From JAPXSY01 sp033812795 (lineage in GTDB: Bacteria; Verrucomicrobiota; Kiritimatiellia; RFP12; UBA1067), in contig JAPXSY010000075.1 of the NCBI GenBank assembly GCA_033812795.1, positions 1-12,945 on the forward strand: a DNA stretch of 12,945 nucleotides, read 5' to 3'. The notes beneath the pieces are model-generated. The model saw nothing but the letters and a program-made list of their open reading frames with translations. It was not told the origin of the DNA and ran no database searches. Positions 1-6,932 of this stretch are shown here, one piece after another. Within the stretch, counting starts at the first letter, position 1, and each line of letters opens with the position of its first letter. The position numbers were made by a program, and so were the translations under genes.

Positions 1-330
1 CCGTCGTTGGCTGTGAGCTTGGCCTGCCGGGTCCACGTTGTGCCGGAGCGGGTGAAGACGTAGGCGCTGCCGGAATTGTCGCCCTTGTCGTCGTCCTGGT
101 ACGCGCCGACGAGGGCGGTGTCGCCCGCGAGTGCCACCGAATAGCCGAAATAGTCCAAAGCCGTGCCGTCGTCGGCTGTGAGCTTGGCCTGCCGGGACCA
201 GGTGGTGCCGTCGCGGGTGAAGACGTAGGCGCTGCCGGAATTGGCGCCCTTGTCGTCGTCCTGATACGCGCCGACGAGGGCGGTGTCGCCGGAGATCGCG
301 ACCGAGTAGCCAAAACAATCTTCAGCCGCG
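1..330 (-). repeat. Two in-frame 165-bp tandem repeats within the FG-GAP gene
   Basis: Positions 1-165 and 166-330 align without gaps and differ at about 21 of 165 bases. Each encodes one 55-residue FG-GAP unit. The stretch following at 331 keeps the register only at its start (CCGTCG, AGCTTGGCCTG), so it is a diverged boundary unit. More copies probably lie beyond the left edge. Confidence 0.85.
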
Positions 331-1142
331 CCGTCGCCGGTCACCTCCGGCCCCAGCTTGGCCTGCTGCGCGGTGATAAACGGATCGATCGTGACGGGAT
401 AGCGCGCCCCGGCGTCGGCCACGACGAGGACGACGGCGCCGTCCCCGACCTCCATGCGCGACGCGAGTACCCGGCCGTCGGCGTCCCACGCCTTGAGCTT
501 GGCATATCGCAGGAGAACGTTCCCCTGCCCGTCAGCCAGTTCGGCCGCGTCGCCATCGCTCGAGAGCCTGGGCTGAAGGCCGCCGACCGCCACCCGCAGC
601 CGCACGTCGGGGCCCGCCCCTGCGGGGCGCGTCTTCAGGATGAAACCGTGCTCGACGCCTCCGGCCTGATTGTCGTACCATTCGATGAGGCTGCCGCGGT
701 CGTATTCCATGCGCGTGCCGCGGCAGACGACAGCGGCGGGCTGCCCTGCGGTGCCGTCCAGCGCGAAAAAGGCCTGCCACGCCGCGTTCGTGCCGGACGG
801 GGCGACGCTCACAGCGTTTGGCATGAAGCGGACCGCGAGCCTCTGCCCCGGGTTGTGCGCGCGCAGCAGCGCGCCGTCCGCAGCGTCGCCGACGGCGCCG
901 ATTTCGCGGCGGGCTTCGGAGAGCGCGGCCCAGAGGGACTGGCTGTCCGCCGCCGATAGGTTCGCGGTCCGGAACGCGCCGGGGGCGGACGTTTCCGGTT
1001 CACTTGTCCCTGAAGCGGGACACGTCAGCGCCAGCGCCTCGCTTGGCAGGGGTTTGTCCAGAGACACGACGGGCGACTCGACCCGCGCACACAGATGACC
1101 CGTGGCCACCATCAACCCGACTGCGCCAGCGATGATCCTCAT
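1..1142 (-). CDS. Exported FG-GAP repeat (integrin-like beta-propeller) protein, 3' end outside window
   Basis: The frame reads without a stop from an ATG at 1142 to the window edge (380 codons), so the C-terminus is missing. The N-terminus is a short Sec-type signal peptide (MRIIAGAVGLMVATGHLCA). Residues about 20-245 form a domain I do not recognise. It ends around residue 250 in YPVTIDPFITAQQAKL, a linker of the kind that often precedes FG-GAP_2 repeats. Two FG-GAP units follow, at residues about 271-326 and 327-380, each carrying FGYSVA, GDTALVGAYQDDDKG and NSGSAYVFTR. The Asp-rich loop is the expected calcium site. By family knowledge such proteins are secreted or surface-exposed adhesion or binding proteins; the ligand cannot be told. 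The ribosome-binding site is weak (GGCGGGG shortly before the ATG). A promoter with a palindrome lies 70-95 bases upstream. The repeats are unusually alike at DNA level. Confidence 0.85.
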   Translation of the reverse strand, partial: MRIIAGAVGLMVATGHLCARVESPVVSLDKPLPSEALALTCPASGTSEPETSAPGAFRTANLSAADSQSLWAALSEARREIGAVGDAADGALLRAHNPGQRLAVRFMPNAVSVAPSGTNAAWQAFFALDGTAGQPAAVVCRGTRMEYDRGSLIEWYDNQAGGVEHGFILKTRPAGAGPDVRLRVAVGGLQPRLSSDGDAAELADGQGNVLLRYAKLKAWDADGRVLASRMEVGDGAVVLVVADAGARYPVTIDPFITAQQAKLGPEVTGDGAAEDCFGYSVAISGDTALVGAYQDDDKGANSGSAYVFTRDGTTWSRQAKLTADDGTALDYFGYSVALAGDTALVGAYQDDDKGDNSGSAYVFTRSGTTWTRQAKLTAND

Positions 1143-1528
1143 ACGCCCCGCCTTTCCCTTTGCAGATGGCGACTTCCATCCATGCCATTCCATTGGAACG
1201 GCTTTCGAGTTATAAAGGTGCTTGCAGAACCTCTGCAAACGCCATGTGCCACGTTTCTAATTTTATGATGCCTGACGCAGTCCACGAAGTCAAGCACCAA
1301 GCCCCTGCCGCTGCAGTTTTTCCTTGCTCCCGACTTTCCACCCCTCCCTTTTTGCTTTCACATGTGTTTCAGGGTACGAACTGAGAATTGCGCGTCCTTC
1401 CCGTTCCAATCCCCCACCTCTCCTCTCCTGTCTTCTACTGCGGGCTTTGGCCGCATCTGACAAGCCGACGCTTGCCTCTCCCGTTCCGAATTTGTTATCA
1501 CTCTGGTGTATAAAGAGAGGAGAATGAG
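1143..1528. other. 386-base intergenic stretch, pyrimidine-rich on the plus strand
   Basis: This gap separates the leftward FG-GAP gene from the rightward genes. Apart from the candidate promoter at 1209-1238, it is marked by long C/T-rich tracts on the plus strand at about 1315-1365 and 1395-1440. Short open frames on both strands have no recognisable protein, no good ribosome-binding site and skewed composition. TATAAA at 1509-1514 is too close to the following SD to be a convincing -10. No RNA gene was recognised. Confidence 0.5.
1209..1238 (-). promoter_or_regulatory. Candidate promoter with internal palindrome for the FG-GAP gene
   Basis: On the minus strand a -10-like TATAAC (1209-1214) lies 18 bases after a weak -35-like TTGCAG (1233-1238). 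The palindrome TTGCAGA-ACC-TCTGCAA (plus 1222-1238, 7-bp perfect arms) covers the -35 and much of the spacer, as a repressor operator would. The distance to the ATG at 1142 gives a leader of about 60 bases. The promoter is inferred; the palindrome is seen directly. Confidence 0.4.
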
Positions 1529-1639
1529 ATGAATTTTTCACGAGGGGTTTTCATGGACGCGGGTGTCGCGTTTCTCGCGGCGAGCGGCGCGAAAGGGGCG
1601 GAAACATCCAAGCCGAAGATTCCGGAGACCAAACTGTAA
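1529..1639 (+). CDS. Small 36-residue ORF, possible Tat-like leader remnant
   Basis: An ATG at 1529 follows a good SD (GAGGAG at 1517-1522, 6-base spacer) and opens a 36-codon frame ending in TAA. The peptide begins MNFSRGVFMDAGVAFLAA and continues with a Lys/Pro-rich tail. The start resembles a twin-arginine leader (consensus SRRxFLxxA) in which the second Arg is Gly and the hydrophobic core is short, followed by a small-residue stretch typical of a cleavage site. It ends 24 bases before the GreA-like gene. It may be the remnant of a lost exported protein, a leader peptide coupled to the next gene, or chance. The strong SD is the main support; the function is unknown. Confidence 0.35.
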   Translation: MNFSRGVFMDAGVAFLAASGAKGAETSKPKIPETKL

Positions 1640-1663
1640 ACGCACGGAAGAGAAGGTTCCGTT

Positions 1664-3805
1664 ATGATGGATGCGGCAATGACTTTCGAAGAACTCGAGA
1701 CACGATTCTTTTCCCTGCTTGAAATCCGCCCTCTCCCGGTTACGGATCTGTTGCCCCTGCTTCAGGCGATCACGACCACCACAGACGCGGGTAAAGCTGA
1801 AGAATGGACCATGCTGCTCATCGAGGAACTGGTCGACGCAACGGATTTCCGCGGTCTCTTCCTGACTGTCATGGATCAGGTGGAGCCGCTTTCCTGCGCC
1901 CTCGCACCCGATGCGATCCTGCGCCTGTTCAAGCAGACCTGCCCGGACCGCCTCACCGATGTGATGCTGGATGTAGCCCAGTTCGGAGAGAAGCCGCTTT
2001 ACGAAGCGTTGAAACGCCTCGGCACCCTGCTCGCGTTGGAACCGGGCACACAGGTCATCGATCCAGCGTGGGGGTTCGGGGTCATTCAGGAGGCGGACAG
2101 CTTCTATAAACGTTTCATCGTGGACTTTACCCGGAAACCGCGCCATGAAATCCCCTTTGCCACAGCCTGCGATAGCCTCGTGCCCGCCCCGCAAGATCAT
2201 CTGCTCACCGTGCGCCATAACGATCCCGGAGGTTTCGCGCAGATCGTAAGAGAGCAGCCCGGCGAACTACTCCGGCTGACCTTGCGGAGTTACGGCGACC
2301 TGACCGCGGTCAGGATCGAAGACCTGCTCGTCCAGGAAAAGATTCTCGCCCCGGACGAGTGGAAAGGGTTTTGGGACGCGGCGCGCAAGGCGCTGAAACA
2401 GGATCCGCTGGTCGTCTTCCCCGCTAAAAAAAGCGAACCGCTCCGTCTGCTGACCGAAGCCGAGTCGTACGGCGATGCCTGGTTCGCCACCTTCAGCGCG
2501 ACCAAAAACCCGGAGCGCCTCCTTACGCAGGCGATCGAGCTTGAGACTGCCGGCCGGATCGAAAATCTAGATGCGGCCCAGCGCGCCATTCTGGAAGAGC
2601 GGCTCCATTTCGCCCTCGGCGCCGCGCATCAGTCCGATGCGGCACTGTACGCCCGCCTGGCCGTCATGCTCTCGCGCTTCGGATTTCTGACCCCGCCGAC
2701 CGATCAGTTGCGCGCGCACCTCTGGGAAGAGCACCGTTTCCTCCGCGCATCCGAAGCCCTGACCGTCAAAGACACCGCAGACCTCGCGACCTTCCTGCTC
2801 GCGGAAGGCTCCGCCGCCGCGCAACGATTGCTGGACGCCCTGCCGCAGATGCCGTTCTCCCTGCTCAACGAGGTGTTGAACCGGCTGAACACTTCGGCCG
2901 AGGCGGAGGAGGCGTGCCGCAGACTGCTGACTCAGCCCAAGGCGCCGCCCACGCTCGTTTATTGGGCCTTCCGCAACCGCGACACGCCCGGCTGGCGGCT
3001 GCCGCCGCTGCACGAACTGCTGGATCATGCGATCCAGATTGTCGAAAGCCGCCTCTCCGGCGAGGCACTGCGCATGCAGAACCAACTCAAACGCCTTTTC
3101 GGCCAAACCTCATGGCTGGAATCGGTGTTCGCGGAACTGGACATGCCCCAACGCCAACGGATCTTTGAGCGCATTCAGGCCTCGCCCGCCTGGGATCCCG
3201 CAACACACCGTTCCCTGTTGGGACGCATGCTGCAACTTGATCCGTCCCTGACCGAACGCAAAAAAGCCGCCCCGGCCCCAACGCGGGAGAGTGTGCGCTG
3301 GACCTCCTGGCGCTCTCTGGCTGAACGGCAGTTCCAGTACAAAAAACTGATCGAGGTCGACCTCCTGAAGAACAGCCGGGACATCGCCATCGCCCGGAGT
3401 TACGGCGACTTGCGTGAGAATTTCGAGTATCAGGCCGCCAAGGACTTTCAGCGGCAACTGTTACAGCGTCAGGCTGAAATACAGCAGGAACTCCAACTCG
3501 TCAAAGGGACCGACTTCGCCGACGCGCCGCACGAAACGGCAGGTCCCGGAACACGCGTGGCGCTATGTCTGGCCGACAATACGCATATCGTGTACACGAT
3601 CCTCGGAGAGTGGGACCGTGATGAGGCATTGAACATCATTTCCAGCCGATCGCGTCTCGCCCTCTGCCTCACGGGGCGAACCGCAGGCGACTCGGTGCGT
3701 ATACCCGGACCGTCCGGCGAGGAAACTGCCCGGATCGAGGCGGTTCTGCCCTTGGACGAACCCATCCGCGAATGGATCCGCACACCTCCCCCCGCGATGT
3801 CTTGA
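1664..3805 (+). CDS. greA: GreA/GreB-type transcript cleavage factor with a very long N-terminal extension
   Basis: The protein is 713 residues, against about 158 for ordinary GreA. The last 160 or so are a complete GreA module. A coiled coil (about 555-620) has the tip motif ARSYGDLRENFEYQAAKDF, in which D582 and E585 match the two acidic residues that coordinate the catalytic Mg2+ in the RNA polymerase secondary channel. An FKBP-like C-terminal domain ends in VRIPGPSGEETARIEAVLPL, close to the E. coli GreA end. Residues 1-540 are mostly helical, with a conserved-looking W136-GFG patch (AWGFGVIQEAD). Chlamydial GreA has the same layout and length, so this is probably a PVC-specific form that rescues backtracked polymerase; the role of the extension is unknown. 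The start is set by GAAGG seven bases before ATGATG. An ATG six codons in is also in frame but has no SD. Confidence 0.85.
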   Translation: MMDAAMTFEELETRFFSLLEIRPLPVTDLLPLLQAITTTTDAGKAEEWTMLLIEELVDATDFRGLFLTVMDQVEPLSCALAPDAILRLFKQTCPDRLTDVMLDVAQFGEKPLYEALKRLGTLLALEPGTQVIDPAWGFGVIQEADSFYKRFIVDFTRKPRHEIPFATACDSLVPAPQDHLLTVRHNDPGGFAQIVREQPGELLRLTLRSYGDLTAVRIEDLLVQEKILAPDEWKGFWDAARKALKQDPLVVFPAKKSEPLRLLTEAESYGDAWFATFSATKNPERLLTQAIELETAGRIENLDAAQRAILEERLHFALGAAHQSDAALYARLAVMLSRFGFLTPPTDQLRAHLWEEHRFLRASEALTVKDTADLATFLLAEGSAAAQRLLDALPQMPFSLLNEVLNRLNTSAEAEEACRRLLTQPKAPPTLVYWAFRNRDTPGWRLPPLHELLDHAIQIVESRLSGEALRMQNQLKRLFGQTSWLESVFAELDMPQRQRIFERIQASPAWDPATHRSLLGRMLQLDPSLTERKKAAPAPTRESVRWTSWRSLAERQFQYKKLIEVDLLKNSRDIAIARSYGDLRENFEYQAAKDFQRQLLQRQAEIQQELQLVKGTDFADAPHETAGPGTRVALCLADNTHIVYTILGEWDRDEALNIISSRSRLALCLTGRTAGDSVRIPGPSGEETARIEAVLPLDEPIREWIRTPPPAMS

Positions 3806-3831
3806 AACGCGATTCGACCCGGGGAGCCTTT

Positions 3832-3876
3832 GGGATCAAGAGAATCCGCCCGGTCGGATTCGGGGCTTGTGATCCC
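3832..3876. terminator. Two-level hairpin between the greA-like gene and the next promoter
   Basis: Outer arms GGGATCA (3832-3838) and TGATCCC (3870-3876) enclose inner arms GAATCCG (3842-3848) and CGGATTC (3855-3861) with loop CCCGGT. It starts 27 bases after the greA-like stop. There is no T-tract, so intrinsic termination is uncertain. The right outer arm overlaps the -35 of the next promoter, so it could instead be an operator. Confidence 0.4.
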
Positions 3877-3895
3877 GCGTCTTGCCCTGTATAAT
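3867..3895 (+). promoter_or_regulatory. Sigma-70-type promoter for the dksA-like/lspA/miaA/radC run
   Basis: TTGTGA (3867-3872) is followed after exactly 17 bases by a perfect TATAAT (3890-3895). Transcription would start near 3902, giving a leader of about 42 bases before the ATG at 3944. This promoter rules out the longer frame beginning at 3830 as the main protein start. Confidence 0.75.
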
Positions 3896-3943
3896 GCGCC
3901 ATTCTTCACTGCAAAACGGATTATCGAGAGAGCGAGGTGTCCG

Positions 3944-4690
3944 ATGGCAACTACCCGTAAAACCAAGACCGGCTCCACCAAGAAGAGCCCCCCCAAGCCC
4001 GTGCAGAAAGCCACGGCCAAACGTGCCGCCCCGGCCAAACGCGCCGCCCCGGCCAAACGCGCCACTGCGGCCAAACGCGCCGCCCCGGCCAAACGCGCCG
4101 CCCCGGCCAAACGCGCCACTGCGGCCATAGCGAAAAAGCCCGCGGCACGGAAACCGGCTGCGCAGGCGAAACCTGCGCGGACCGCGAAGACCCCCCCCAT
4201 AACCCAATCCCGAACCGTTGTCCGCAAGTCCGCTGTAAAACGGGGCACCTCAACCGAAGCGCCCGTGAAAAAAGGACCGCCGTCTTATAAGCTCGTAGCC
4301 AAGAAGCCCGTGCGCGGTAGCCCCCACTTCAGCAAACGCGACCTGAACGCATTCAAACGCGACCTGCTCTCCATGCGCGAACGCATCACCGGACAGTCGG
4401 GTGCCATGCGCCACGCCGCGCTACAGCGCACCGACGAGACCAACCCGGAAGAGGACGGGACCAACGCCTTCATGCGCCTGCAAACCCTGGAACAGGTCAG
4501 CAGCCAACTGCAAACCATCACGAATATCGATGAGGCGTTGCGGTCGATCGAGAAGGGGAATTACGGCGTGTGCGATACCTGCGGCGAGTTGATCAGTAAA
4601 CTCCGTCTGGCCGTGTTGCCGTTCGCCAAGAACTGCATCCGCTGCCAATCTGAAATGGAAAAACAGTTCCGTTTCCGCGGACGCAGATAA
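3944..4690 (+). CDS. DksA/TraR-family zinc-finger protein with a histone-H1-like basic tail
   Basis: The protein has 248 residues in two parts. Residues 1-125 are almost only Ala, Lys, Arg and Pro, with six AKR(A/T)A-type units at 25-60, resembling histone H1 tails or chlamydial Hc proteins. Residues about 126-248 are a DksA/TraR module: a helical hairpin, then the C4 zinc finger C210-x2-C213 and C231-x2-C234 in the context YGVCDTCGELI and FAKNCIRCQ. DksA proteins enter the RNA polymerase secondary channel. The tip here reads EEDGTNAF, so the second Asp of the DxxDxA motif is Asn, and ppGpp-type control may differ. The tail probably binds nucleic acid (inference). The start is chosen from GAGG (3934-3937) six bases before ATG and from the promoter at 3867-3895. 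lspA starts 9 bases after the stop; I recall the same dksA-lspA order from Chlamydia. Confidence 0.85.
   Translation: MATTRKTKTGSTKKSPPKPVQKATAKRAAPAKRAAPAKRATAAKRAAPAKRAAPAKRATAAIAKKPAARKPAAQAKPARTAKTPPITQSRTVVRKSAVKRGTSTEAPVKKGPPSYKLVAKKPVRGSPHFSKRDLNAFKRDLLSMRERITGQSGAMRHAALQRTDETNPEEDGTNAFMRLQTLEQVSSQLQTITNIDEALRSIEKGNYGVCDTCGELISKLRLAVLPFAKNCIRCQSEMEKQFRFRGRR
4016..4123 (+). repeat. Six 18-bp tandem repeats in AAB-AAB order
   Basis: Units start at 4016, 4034, 4052, 4070, 4088 and 4106. Type A is GCCAAACGCGCCGCCCCG, and type B has ACTGCG as its last six bases. The order A-A-B-A-A-B shows a 54-bp block that was itself duplicated; the first A carries one T substitution. They encode the AKRAAP/AKRATA tail, and copy number is expected to vary between strains. 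Confidence 0.95.
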
Positions 4691-4699
4691 GGTTTTGAG

Positions 4700-5188
4700 A
4701 TGCGCGTTCTCCTCCTCGCGGCCCTGCTGGTGGCGGCCGACCAGATTTCAAAATATTGGGCGGTCGTCCGGCTTCAGGCGGTGAGATCGGTGTCGGTGAT
4801 CCCCGGCCTGTTCAGCTTCAGCTACGTGGAGAATCAGGGCGCGGCGTGGGGAATGCTCGCCGGACGCCAAGCCTTCCTGATCGGTTTTTCGATCGCCACC
4901 CTGATCTTCATGATCTGGCGTCGCCGCGCGCTCTTCGGCGCATTACGCGGCCGGACGGTGATCATGTCCCTGCTCTTCGGCGGTGTGGTCGGTAACCTCA
5001 TTGACCGGTTGCGTCTGGGGCATGTCATCGATTTTCTCGATTTCCATTGGGGCGACGCGCATTTCCCCGCCTTCAATGTGGCGGATTCGGCAATCTGCTG
5101 CGGCGTCTTCCTCTACCTCATCATGCAGTGGCGCCATGACCGACATATGGCGCGGGACCAGATGACGGAACCGGAAACAGGGGACTGA
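4700..5188 (+). CDS. lspA: Lipoprotein signal peptidase (signal peptidase II)
   Basis: This inner-membrane aspartic protease removes signal peptides from diacylglyceryl-modified prolipoproteins. The length of 162 residues is normal. The family boxes are present in order: VAADQISKYW with D14, SYVENQGAAWG with N45, FGGVVGNLIDRLRLGHVIDF with catalytic D102, and HFPAFNVADSAI with catalytic D129. Hydrophobic segments at about 2-14, 58-73, 86-100 and 128-143 give the usual four membrane helices. The SD AAGG overlaps the stop codon of the preceding DksA-like gene, so translation is probably coupled. miaA follows after 7 bases. Its presence implies a Gram-negative-type cell with processed lipoproteins. 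Confidence 0.96.
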   Translation: MRVLLLAALLVAADQISKYWAVVRLQAVRSVSVIPGLFSFSYVENQGAAWGMLAGRQAFLIGFSIATLIFMIWRRRALFGALRGRTVIMSLLFGGVVGNLIDRLRLGHVIDFLDFHWGDAHFPAFNVADSAICCGVFLYLIMQWRHDRHMARDQMTEPETGD

Positions 5189-5195
5189 CAACCCG

Positions 5196-6143
5196 ATGAC
5201 CCTCGCTTGGACACTGGCCGGCGCGACGGCCACAGGCAAGAGCGCCGCCGCACAACTCTTGGCGGAACGATTGGAAATCGCGATCCTCTCCGCCGACGCC
5301 ATGCTGGTTTATCGCGGCATGGATATCGGCACCGCCAAACCCTCCGCGGCAGAACGTGCGCGGGTGACCTATTTCGGCGTGGACCTTGTGACGCCGGATC
5401 AACCCTTCAGTACCGGCGCCTGGTTGCGAGAGGCGGCCCGCGCCGTCGCGCATACGAATGCCGCTGACTCCGACGGGAAGGCTGTCCCCTCCCTGCTGGT
5501 GGTGGGAGGCACAGGCCTCTACTTCAAAGCCCTCACCCGCGGATTGGACAGCGCGATGGCCGACCCCGCGCGCCGCGCTCATTGGCAGGCGCGCTTGGAA
5601 ACGGAAGGAGTCGGAGCCCTGCGCGAGGCTCTCGCCGCTCTGGACCCCCAGGCGCTGGCCTCCCTCTCCGACCCCTCCAATCCGCGCCGCCTGATCCGCG
5701 CGATCGAACAACTCGAGAGCCTCCGCAGCCTGCCGCAAAACTGGAAACAGCCCGCACCCGACGCGCCGTTGACGGTTCTGCGCATGCCGCGCGAGCAGCT
5801 CCACCGGCGTATCCGAACGCGGGTTGAGGCCATGTTCGCGCAGGGTCTCGTGGAGGAAGTCCGCTCGCTCCGCCGCCATTACCCAGTCTGGTCCGCCAGC
5901 GCGGCGCAGGCGATCGGATACGCCGAAAGTTGCGCCCTTCTGGACGGCACGCTCTCACAGGCCGAGGCCTTTGAACGGATCGTGATCCGTACGCGGCAGC
6001 TCGCTAAACGACAGGAAACCTGGTTCCGCCACCAGACACAAGCGGTTTGGATCGATACCGACGAGCGCGACCCGCCCGAGCGGATCGCGGAACGGATTCT
6101 CAAAGCATGGAGGCAACATGGAGCAACCCCCCTGCCCTTCTGA
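5196..6143 (+). CDS. miaA: tRNA dimethylallyltransferase (tRNA A37 isopentenyltransferase)
   Basis: The enzyme transfers a dimethylallyl group from DMAPP to N6 of A37 in tRNAs that read codons starting with U. The length is 315 residues, as usual. The N-terminal P-loop is GATATGKS (residues 9-16). The substrate box SADAMLVYRGMDIGTAKP follows, and GGTGLYFKAL matches the family's third box. The C-terminal half holds the typical RTRQLAKRQETWFRH tRNA-binding segment. A purine-rich AGGGGA (5179-5184) inside the end of lspA is the likely but rather distant SD. The last 26 bases overlap the start of radC, which supports a common transcript. Nothing looks damaged. Confidence 0.96.
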   Translation: MTLAWTLAGATATGKSAAAQLLAERLEIAILSADAMLVYRGMDIGTAKPSAAERARVTYFGVDLVTPDQPFSTGAWLREAARAVAHTNAADSDGKAVPSLLVVGGTGLYFKALTRGLDSAMADPARRAHWQARLETEGVGALREALAALDPQALASLSDPSNPRRLIRAIEQLESLRSLPQNWKQPAPDAPLTVLRMPREQLHRRIRTRVEAMFAQGLVEEVRSLRRHYPVWSASAAQAIGYAESCALLDGTLSQAEAFERIVIRTRQLAKRQETWFRHQTQAVWIDTDERDPPERIAERILKAWRQHGATPLPF

Positions 6144-6882
6144 CCAACGTACCGTCTATCCCGATGCGGCGCCGCCGATGCGCGACCTGCCGGTAGAGAT
6201 GCGCCCACGCGAGGAACTCCAGCGGCGTGGCGCGGAAAACCTGCCGGACGAACTGCTTTTGGCGATTCTGTTACGCTCCGGTCTTCCCGGCAAGAACGTG
6301 ACCGAACTCGCCCGCGAGATTCTGCTCCGGTACGGTGGCCTCGCCGCGCTTTCGAAAACCACCTTCGAAGAGCTGTTGCACAACCGGATCAAGGGCCTCG
6401 GGAAGGTCAAGGCTCTTGAACTCTCGGCCGCGCTCGAACTCGGACGCCGTGCCGCCCAACAGGGTCCGCGCCATGACACGCCCGTGATCCGTGACCCGGA
6501 GGCGGCCTACCGGGTACTGCTCCCGCTCACGCGCACCCTGCAGCAGGAGATCTTTTGGACTCTGTTATTGGACACCAAGAGTCGGTTGATCGGCCAGCCG
6601 ATCGAAACGTCCCGCGGCCTGTTGGACTCCAGTCCGGTCCACCCGCGTGAGGTCTTCAACAAAGCCGTACGCTACAGCGCGGCCTCCATGATTCTGGCCC
6701 ACAACCATCCGTCGGGCGATCCGATCCCCTCCAAAGAGGACATTGAAGTCACGCGGCGGCTGGTTGAAGCGGCGCGCATTTTAGGCATCCGGGTGGTCGA
6801 TCACCTGATTGTGGGCAAACCCTCCGCCGTCTCGCCCGGATACGTCAGCCTGCGCGAAAGAAATTTGGTGGCGTTCGAATAG
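6118..6882 (+). CDS. radC: RadC/YeeS-type JAB1/MPN (JAMM) domain protein
   Basis: The protein has 254 residues. Residues 22-115 form the N-terminal region with a helix-hairpin-helix (NRIKGLGKVKALELSAALEL) preceded by LPVEMRPREELQRRGAENL. Residues 130-250 are the JAMM-fold domain with the metal signature H195-N-H197-P-S-G and D208 (AHNHPSGDPIPSKED), plus a candidate Glu at 144. The family was once tied to DNA repair, but its real function is unsettled; the motif suggests a metal-dependent hydrolase. The start is chosen because GGAGG (6109-6113) lies four bases before the ATG inside miaA. A second ATG at residue 21 fits some homologues but has no SD. Confidence 0.93.
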   Translation: MEQPPCPSDQRTVYPDAAPPMRDLPVEMRPREELQRRGAENLPDELLLAILLRSGLPGKNVTELAREILLRYGGLAALSKTTFEELLHNRIKGLGKVKALELSAALELGRRAAQQGPRHDTPVIRDPEAAYRVLLPLTRTLQQEIFWTLLLDTKSRLIGQPIETSRGLLDSSPVHPREVFNKAVRYSAASMILAHNHPSGDPIPSKEDIEVTRRLVEAARILGIRVVDHLIVGKPSAVSPGYVSLRERNLVAFE

Positions 6883-6900
6883 GCGCGGGGTCTCGCCACC
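6867..6900 (+). terminator. Weak hairpin at the radC/nfo convergence
   Basis: GGTGGCG (6867-6873) pairs with CGCCACC (6894-6900) across a 20-base loop that contains the radC stop codon, and TGTTTAT follows. It could end the radC transcript in the 50-base gap between convergent genes. The loop is long and the T-tract broken, so this is tentative. Confidence 0.3.
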
Positions 6901-6932
6901 TGTTTATGCGGCCTTTCGCCTTTCCGGATGCG

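Noticed and set aside
1538..2218. Minus-strand open frame of 226 codons
   Set aside because: It is antisense to the start of the greA-like gene, has no SD and no recognisable motif.
3830..3943. Upstream extension of the dksA-like frame
   Set aside because: It contains a perfect -10 and a hairpin, has no SD at 3830, and the added residues do not fit the protein.
3469..4248. Minus-strand open frame of 259 codons with Ala/Gly/Leu/Arg repeats
   Set aside because: It is the antisense reading of the greA end and the 18-bp repeats of the dksA-like gene; the repetitive peptide follows from the DNA repeats.
5121..5879. Minus-strand open frame of 252 codons
   Set aside because: It lies opposite lspA and miaA, both of which show complete family motifs. 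High GC explains the long antisense frame.
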